Assembly: GCA_029449245.1 (NCBI GenBank)
Contig: JANATF010000007.1
Location: 558,001-622,000, forward strand
DNA length: 64,000 nucleotides
DNA from: Mortierella alpina
Lineage: Eukaryota > Mortierellomycota > Mortierellomycetes > Mortierellales > Mortierellaceae
Direction of reading: 5' to 3'
Shown here: positions 57,371-64,000 of the stretch, in pieces
Layout of the letters: each line of letters begins with the position of its first letter
Position numbering within the stretch: position 1 is the first letter of the stretch
Notes under the pieces: generated by a model
The model's input: only the letters and a program-made list of their open reading frames with translations
Told to the model about the DNA's origin: nothing
The model's database searches: none
Program-made: the position numbers and the translations under genes

Positions 57371-60300
57371 TTGATACACCCCAATCCTGAAACCGAGCAT
57401 AAGTGTCGTGAAGAGAGAGATCCGGCCATTTCTGAGCGTGCTTTGGCGGGTGAGAAGAAGCGCAGCACTAGGGATTTGATCAGCTTCCGTCCGGGCAGTC
57501 TAAAATACGCATCGGTATGATCCAGGGATCACCAGAGAGCGCTGTAGACATGGAAATAGAGGTAAACATCACGAAGTATCTACACTTCAAAGACTTCAAG
57601 CCCTACACCCCAGTTGGAACAGTGGCACCCAGAACGGCGCCTCGCAGCTCGACCCACACCCCTTCGCAGCGCACTATGAACAAGCGGGATGCTATAGCAA
57701 GCGTGACAGGCTCTCATCAAATAGCGACCCTTGCAGTTGGCCAGCTCGACAGGAATGTGGCTCATACCGCTTTTCTCCGGAAAATATCTATGGATAGTGC
57801 TAACGATACCAAGACTGCCCTCGCAGCCCAGACGGGTGCCGCCACTGGCAAAACAACCCGTAGACAGATCAGGGTGGTCAATGCAATTGCAACGCACAGC
57901 CAAAAAGCACTTGCGCTTTTTTATTTCGTCGGCAACACCAGCACGGCTCCACAGGCTCAAGGACATTGTATTTGACAAACGTCAACACGGAACCGTTGTG
58001 AGAGGGCGATCGAGGAAGCCGCCAAAATAAGACTCAAAACTCACGGCAACAACAACAACAACAACAGCAGCAGCAGCAGTAGTAGCGTGCAGCACCAAGC
58101 AGAAGTCGGAGAAAACGACGCACAGGAGCAGGTGCACGAGAACGGCGACCCTGCCGAAGACGAGCAGGACGAGACTGGAAAAGGAGAGATAATGGAGGTA
58201 TTCGCCTCGGTACTTGCCTTCCTCCGTTCGCCAACGCAAACAATCATGATTAGCGACACTCGGCACTTATAAAACCAATACGTTCGCGGTACCTTTAGGT
58301 CAACCCGTTGCAAGAAAATGACTTCAGGGCCATTGGGACAACACTGCAGTCAACTATTCTGTAGACTTTGGGCGTAATGCTCGCAGTTCAGTTCCGGCGC
58401 TTTTTCATTGACTTAGCTGCTGGACTCACGACCTCGATCCTTCATGCACCGCCTTGCAAAGGATTGGTAACGTTGTGACCTTACCCTTCCCCCTCTGGCT
58501 CTATCTTCCAATACGTGCGCCTTGTAACCGGAGAAGACCCAGACCTCAAGGAAAAGCCACCAGGTTGGCTCCTGACACTCCTCTTCACTTCCGTAAGGGA
58601 TTCCATGCAGACGCCCCCGCGGCGCCCAACACAACAGGTCAGGTCTGCAACAATTTCGCTCGAACCACGACAACCGCCACAGTCACTGAGCTCAGTTTCC
58701 TGTCCGTTCAAAGGCGATAGCCAATGGAAGCTCGATCGAGATTTTGATGAGACAGCGCTCCGATGAGCAACGAATGGTGAAGAATCCGCGACCAGGCCAG
58801 CCAAGGAATTTATTGCCTTCGTATTTGTTGCGCGGCATGATCGTAACCGATGGTCGCCCACTACACCTCTCTGCTGTCGACCTGAAGATTCGAGCTGCAG
58901 CGCGTTTTTATGACCGAGTTGGTCACGAACCCCGACAATGGAAATCAGTACCGACACCATGTACTCGCTCCCGACTCTCGCCGCTACCTTCCAAGCCTTT
59001 CAACTGCTAAACCTGATGCAATTGCCTGATCGAAATTATTCCAGACACGACTTGTAAGGTTGACATTGGAGCGATTGACCTGCGCAAGCAATTCATGGCT
59101 GCATTTGCTTGCACTCGATACGACAGACCGGGAGCATAGCTACAGCGTGCGGGCTAAGACCAAGGCTGCCTCCCAGCCTGCCGTCAAGGCGGAGAGGGAG
59201 CAAGAGCGGCGAGCAAACTATATCATCATCAGCCACCACCCGTAGTTCGAGAAGGCTGTCGCCGTGTACTAGTCAGATTTCGCATCAGTGGACACGAATT
59301 CATTGAATTGAATCCTACAAGAGCAATCGAAACAGCTTCAAGAACTAGGTGCCTGTACGAACAACACAAGAAAGCCCGAGCGCAAGCAAAGCGTGCCAGA
59401 AAGGCTGAATTCGAAAGTCTGACCAACCACATCCTCGAAGCCATGGGTACACACTGAGAAATGTCTCATAATCCAAAGGGGCACGGCTTGATCCTCATCG
59501 AGCTAGGAGACTTTTCCCTAACCACCAAAGGCCATCGAACGTCTCTTCACGGCACCTTCCTAAAACACTTTGTGCCAAGAGTAAGTCATTTCTATCCGTT
59601 TGGTCAAAATGGTCACGAAAACAACTCTTCTGATTTCATTCTTTATTTCTCCTTTGCAAACTCAAGGTCCGGAGCTTGGGGTACTTGGTGATGGGAATGG
59701 ACGAATTTTACACGTCTCGAAGATGCCCAAAGTGAAAACGCTCAGGATCAGATCAGCAGGGATATGTTGGTTTCCGCCGAACATACTGCGTGATATGCCA
59801 CACCTGGCATCACCGAGATCATTTGGCAGCTGTCAATATGGTAGACGCAGCTCAGTACTGTTTGCAGCACCCTTCGAGGCCGGTGTACCTCCTCCTCATC
59901 GCAAGCGACGGCAAAAGAGTCTACAGCCCCTGGGATGACCCATTTCTTCCGCCCGACGTGTCAGCAAACCAGTTAATTGACACGCGAACCATTCGGATAT
60001 CAAGACAGGGCAAGAATATAGGTAGGGTGAATGGGGTCTTGACCCAACCCCTGTTGTGCATGCATGTCTCTCCTAACATGTCCTTTTTTATTCGCCTTTC
60101 TACTTACTCTTTCATAGCGGGGTATGTGCCAACATGAAGTTGCGTGCACTGCATGTATTATTGTCACCCCTTTCATGCTAATACAAACGCTATGGTTTTT
60201 TCTTGATCACAGCATCAATACGATATATCTCAAATTCGCGGTAAATTCTTCTTACGCAGTATCTAGAAAATCCGCGACGAAGCAAAGGCCGCGGTGAAGA

Positions 60301-60540
60301 AGCTGGTTAGCAAGGGTTCATACAAAAAGAAGCAACCAAGCGCCATGGAGCAAGAACAGCGCGAGGTCTGCCAAGGAATTAGGACGAAGGCCCTCAACGG
60401 TGCCACACTCCCTAACGGAATCCTGGACAGAGCCGCCAGACATCTTCCAGAGAAGAAGGAGCGACGCATAACAGGAAAAAGGCCAAGGACAGCAGAGTGC
60501 GTGTTGCGAGATGGCGCGACATCCTCCGGTCTGTAGTCTA
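57371..60540 (+). pseudogene. TnpB/Fanzor-like RuvC protein inside the GST copy (third copy)
   Basis: Recognisable blocks run left to right. A decayed N-terminal part (57500-58700) has little identity. LLPSYLLRGMIVTDGRPLHL (about 58815-58875) shifts to ELVTNPDNGNQYRHHVLAPD. VDIGAIDLRKQFMAAFAC gives a RuvC-I-like Asp (59077-59079). GLILIELGDFSLTTKGHRTS and LHGTFLKHFVPR end at a GTAAGT donor at 59581. After an AG acceptor at about 59669, VRSLGYLVMGMDEFYTSRR holds the RuvC-II Glu (59703-59705). CPK is followed by TGA where the family has Cys (59733-59735). The second zinc pair is YCVIC and RuvC-III is WHHRDHLAAVNM (Asp 59817-59819). At least two shifts and two stops are present. It belongs to the same subfamily as the 32603-33912 copy, with the same last-exon boundary. 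Confidence 0.78.
58045..58085. repeat. Trinucleotide repeat (CAA/CAG/TAG)
   Basis: Runs of AAC, then CAG, then TAG triplets form a microsatellite of about 40 bp inside the third Fanzor-like pseudogene. Confidence 0.85.
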
Positions 60541-60796
60541 TTACGATATCTGGAAGGAAGAGTGGCTGGCAGAGAGCACCGACCTTGTAACCAACAATCC
60601 CTTTCCTCCTCACCAGTCAATGCACGATTATTCGAAATTCCTGGATTAGGGTTAAGTACACATGGCCATGTGTTTTTGAATATAATACAACCCCATACTG
60701 GCTTGACAATACTTCCGGCGGCGGCGGGGGGGGGGGACTAAAGGACACCTTTTCAAACAAGGCATTAGCAGCAAACCCAGTACTCTGAGAAGATTA

Positions 60797-61053
60797 CTCA
60801 ACCTCAGGATGCAGATCAGCGATATATTCGGCGACCACCAAACTCTCGAGAACCACATCCTTGTCGTTGACTTTGAGTATAGGCACCTGGCCGTAGGGGT
60901 TGATATCTTTGAGAAACCAGTCTAGGCGGGGAGCACCAAGGTCAATTTCGACAGCCTCGTGCAACTGCTTGCTCTCTGCCATTGTAAGGACCGCCCGGGC
61001 AGCAAAAGAGCAGATGTAGGATTTTGTAGAGGACGAGCTTAAAAGTGGCCATC
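60797..61053 (-). pseudogene. GST copy, exon-1 fragment
   Basis: From an ATG at 61053 the strand reads MATFKLVLYK, then after a 1-base shift SFAARAVLTMAESKQ. It continues with LDWFLKDINPYGQVPILKVN and VVLESLVVAEYIADLHPEVE, matching exon 1 of the intact GST almost residue for residue. The splice donor is lost (GAGTAATC where the intact gene has GGTATGC), so the frame runs into TAA. With the fragment at 57110-57370 it makes one gene interrupted by about 3.4 kb. Confidence 0.85.
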
Positions 61054-61223
61054 ACGGTTGGATTGTGATGACTCGACGTCTTATTTGGTTCTGGGCGTAA
61101 GGTTGGGATACGGTTGTTGAAAATGATGAAGGAAAAGGAGGGGAGCAGGGAAGGTGTCATGAGAATAAAAGGTGCCATATCTGAGGTAGCCTATTACGCG
61201 ATTGTGAGTATTGACAGGTCATA

Positions 61224-63476
61224 CTACTTCTTGCTGGGAAGTGGAATGCGGTCCATCGAATCCAGGTTAGGTCCTTGCTTGGATCGTGCTAACCATTTCG
61301 CGGCCATTGACGCATTCTTTGGAACACCTTCTCCCGAGTAATACATGACAACAAGCTGCATCTGGCTCATCTTGTGCTCCTGGTTGGCGGCTTTTGTAAA
61401 CCACTCCAAGGCCTTGGAGAAATCCTTGCGCACGCCTTCTCCTTGATGGTACATGCGACCGAGGTTGAACTGGGCTCCATCGAGCCCTAGGTTAGCAGCC
61501 TTTGTCCACCACTCTACGGCTTTGGTCATATCCACGGGAACGCATTTTCCGGCATGGTACATACTCCCAACATTGTACTGAGCTCTACGGTGACCCTGAT
61601 TACCAGCTTTTATCCACCACTCCAAAGCCTTTTTTTGATCCTGTGCAACGCCCTCTCCCGCGCTGTACTTGTTACCCAACATGAATTGAGCCTCTCTGCT
61701 TTCCTGGTTCGCTGATTTAATACACCACTCCGCAGACTTGGACAAGTCTTGTCGAGTACCCTCTCCCTTGGCATACATACAGCAGAGGTTGTACTGCGCT
61801 TCCCGGGATCCCTTATTCGCAGCTTTGGTGAACCATCCTAGGGCTTTGGACAAGTTTTGTGGGACGCCTTCGCCTGTGTAGAACACTCCGCCGAGGTTGA
61901 TCTGAGCGCCTATATGTCCTTGGTTAGCGGCCTTCGTCCACCACTCTATGGCTTTGGGTATGTTCCGGGGGACCCCAATGGCATCGCGATAACTGTCACC
62001 AAGGCGGAACTGAGCCTCCTTGTCCCCCTGGCTGGCGGTTTTCGTTAACCATTCCACAGACTTGGATGGATCCTTTAGAAACCCGTCGTCAGAGCAGCGC
62101 ATGTCATCCAAACTGCACTGGGCCGCCTCGTGGCCCTGGGCCGCGGCTTTTTTCCACCATTCGACGGCCTTGGACGCATCCATTGGAACACCCTCTCCAG
62201 CCTCGTACATGTCGCCTAAGTTGTTCTGGGCGATCATGTGTCCCTGATTGGCTGCCTTTGTCAACCACTCTGCTGCTTTAGCCATGTCCGCTGGAACGCC
62301 CTCTCCATTGTAGTACATGTCTCCCAGAAAGTACTGAGCTTCCTTATGACCCTGGCTGGCGGATTTTAGATGCCACTCTATGGCTTTGGACTTGTCCTGT
62401 GGAACGCCAGTTCCATCGCAGCACATGACGGCTATGTTAAACTGAGCAACGGGTTCGCCCTGTTCAGCCGCCATTGTCCACCATTTCGCAGCGTTCGAGA
62501 AACTCTGCTGAACACCATCTCCGGTAAGGTAGATGCTGCCCAAGTCAAACTGGGCCTGTTTGTGTCCTTGTTTGGCGGCCTTCAAAAACAACTTGGCGGC
62601 CTTTGACTGATCCCGTGGAACTCCCTGGGCACTGAAGTACATCCAACCCAGTTTGTACTGAGCATCTTTGAGACCCTGGTCAGCGGCTTTTTTAAACCAC
62701 TCTGCGGCCTTGGGAAGATTTTTGACGACATCCTCTCCTTCAAAGTAGGCGAGACCTAGGGCAAATTGAGCATCGGCATCTCCTCTGTTCGCGGCCTCTG
62801 TCCTCGACGTGATGTCGGGAGTGCGGTCTTGCGGAGCGGACATGATTTCATCGGCCATACTATCGTGGCTGTCAACAGGGGGTTTGACTGAGTATGGATT
62901 GGCCAGGGTGTCTTGCCAATTGGGTCTATCCTTGTCCAAAGGTTCACAGGGCTCCTTCGGGGCTGAATCACCCTGTTCGTCCGTGATAACTTTTACTGGA
63001 GTTGTCGTTGAGGCCGGACCACACTCGGCATCAACTTCCATCGATGAAGGAGCTTCCATCTCTGCCGATGTCGGGGGGATTAAGGAGGCGGGGCGATCGC
63101 TTGAGGCATCGAGCACTACGTTCAAGACAGCGCCGGGAAAGGTCTGGATTCGACGCGGTTCACGGCTTGACGTAAAAGGAAGGGTTAGGGGTCATGTTAC
63201 AATGGAACTGAGATCTATATTACTCTATGCGCAGGGCGCGGTTGCTTACAATTGAAATTGATCATCCACGAGGAAGGACACTAGTGTTCCTCCATTGCGA
63301 ACGTGCGAAGCGTCCTTGAACACCACCAAGATGTCATTCCAGAGAATGATGTGTTCCCCAGTCGTCGTGTCAAATCGAGGCTGGATGCTGACAATTTCCA
63401 TGGACGGAGTCGAGGCAACTGGAGCGCCGTCCTTGTAGACTGCGCGAAACTGTTGTGGATGTCCTTGGTCGGCCAT
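61224..63476 (-). CDS. Sel1-repeat protein with 14 repeats
   Basis: Two exons join in phase (63476-63250 and 63165-61224), giving 722 residues. Residues 1-100 form a compact, non-repeat domain (MADQGHPQQFRAVYKDGAP... IILWNDILVVFKDASHVRNG... FREPRRIQTFPGAVLNVVLD). A polar Ser/Pro/Asp-rich linker follows. From about residue 210, fourteen consecutive 36-residue Sel1-like (TPR-related) units run to near the C-terminus, each of the form AQxxLGxMYxxGEGVPxDxx followed by KAxEWxxKAANQGH. Sel1 arrays are scaffolds for protein complexes, as in Hrd3/SEL1L or Chs4. There is no signal peptide or membrane helix, so it is probably cytosolic or nuclear. Unit 7 is the most diverged. The partner is unknown. 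Confidence 0.9.
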
Positions 63477-64000
63477 GATCGCTGCTGCTGCTGCTGTTGC
63501 GGATGCGATGAGTTGAGAATGCAAAACCCGTCGTTGAGCCGATCCAAGTTGTTTTGGGTTTGGGTATGGGTTAGAGCCCTCGCACTGGTAGAAGAAAAAA
63601 ATAAAGTTCACTTAAGTGCCGCCCTGAACAGACCAAGAATCGAAATGCCTCTTTCACAGCAACCACACAAGTCTAGAGAAACACGCGCTCGCACAGTTCA
63701 TCCCACAGCTCTTTGTATACCTGTATTGCCACCTAATGGTAGACTCCTCGCCAGCTCGGCGCTACCCAAGAGAAGCATCGAGCCGCCCAGGGTGCATCCA
63801 CGCGGAGGTGGTCTGTCTCGCCCCCCCCCCCCCCCCCCCCCCCCCTTCAACTTGATATAGGGGAGGAGTGGTCGCCCACGTTTCGTTTTTAGAGTGGGCC
63901 GCTCCATTACTCTGGCTTTTCTATAGCGAGCAAGAGTTCTCCCTCCAGGTTTTTTTAAAGCGGTTCACTCCACTACCCTCGTTTTTGTATAGCCAACGAA
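63477..64000. other. Window end, no gene recognised
   Basis: 5' flank of the Sel1 gene, then no recognisable coding sequence. A CAG-type triplet tract (63481-63497) overlaps the Sel1 leader. Confidence 0.45.
63821..63845. repeat. Poly-C tract (25 bases)
   Basis: An uninterrupted run of 25 C. Such runs are error-prone in sequencing and assembly, so the true length may differ. Confidence 0.95.

Noticed and set aside
58034-58313. Minus-strand frames with runs of Cys, Val or Leu
   Set aside because: Translation of the CAA/CAG/TAG microsatellite in three frames, not a metallothionein or membrane protein.
1-64000. CRISPR array, rRNA or tRNA genes
   Set aside because: No regularly spaced repeats, no rRNA blocks and no cloverleaf with a TTCRANNC arm were found by eye; an undetected intron-bearing tRNA cannot be excluded.

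Overview
This is a eukaryotic, almost certainly fungal, window. Genes carry short spliceosomal introns with GTAAGT-like donors and the gene content is fungal: MBF1, HAS1, CRIPT, an SSA-type Hsp70, PPIH, a POP3-like RNase P subunit, CipC, and mpaB-like and FAD-dependent oxygenases. Crinkler-type genes, a CryptonF with a GCR1-like tail, and repeated TnpB/Fanzor-like RuvC genes, one fused to an XPG-type N-terminus, point to an early-diverging filamentous fungus. Mortierellomycotina (Mortierella s.l.) is my best inference; I recall very similar Crinkler and XPG-RuvC families there, but could not run a search.

Layout. 0.65-1.5 kb: dead Tc1/mariner. 2.5-5 kb: MBF1 and a decayed MBF1 copy. 5.1-6.1 kb: PPxY membrane protein. 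6.7-7.26 kb: two head-to-tail MITEs. 7.5-11.2 kb: apparently intact CryptonF tyrosine recombinase. 11.9-15.5 kb: type IIC P-type ATPase. 16-17 kb: membrane-protein exons and a zinc-knuckle relic. 17.6-20.6 kb: divergent HAS1/CRIPT pair. 20.7-22.3 kb: mpaB-like oxygenase. 23.2-25.8 kb: hsp70 with a TATA box and a step-type heat-shock element. 26.6-30.7 kb: chromovirus remnant whose 3' LTR abuts a broken Crinkler gene. 32.6-39.1 kb: two TnpB/Fanzor-like pseudogenes. 39.2-42.4 kb: broken ABCG transporter and an EEF2KMT-like methyltransferase. 42.7-44.9 kb: nine-exon FAD monooxygenase. 45.4-46.9 kb: second PPxY membrane protein. 47.3-48.3 kb: siroheme-pathway methyltransferase. 49.6-51.1 kb: pogo/Tigger transposase. 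51.6-51.9 kb: CipC-like. 52.7-55.5 kb: divergent POP3-like/PPIH pair. 55.8-61.1 kb: intact GST, then a second GST copy split by a third Fanzor-like gene. 61.2-63.5 kb: 14-repeat Sel1 protein.

Working genes fall into RNA and ribosome biology (HAS1, POP3, PPIH, CRIPT, EEF2KMT), stress (hsp70, GST, CipC), transport, and redox or cofactor metabolism. Between them lie accessory blocks of transposons, Crinkler and Fanzor-like relics with many frameshifts and stops. The signal most worth following is the RuvC (TnpB/Fanzor-like) group: three copies, two subfamilies, one with an XPG/FEN1-like N-terminus and one interrupting a GST gene. Exon joins were worked out by hand from GT..AG sites and reading phase; where all phases close I say so.
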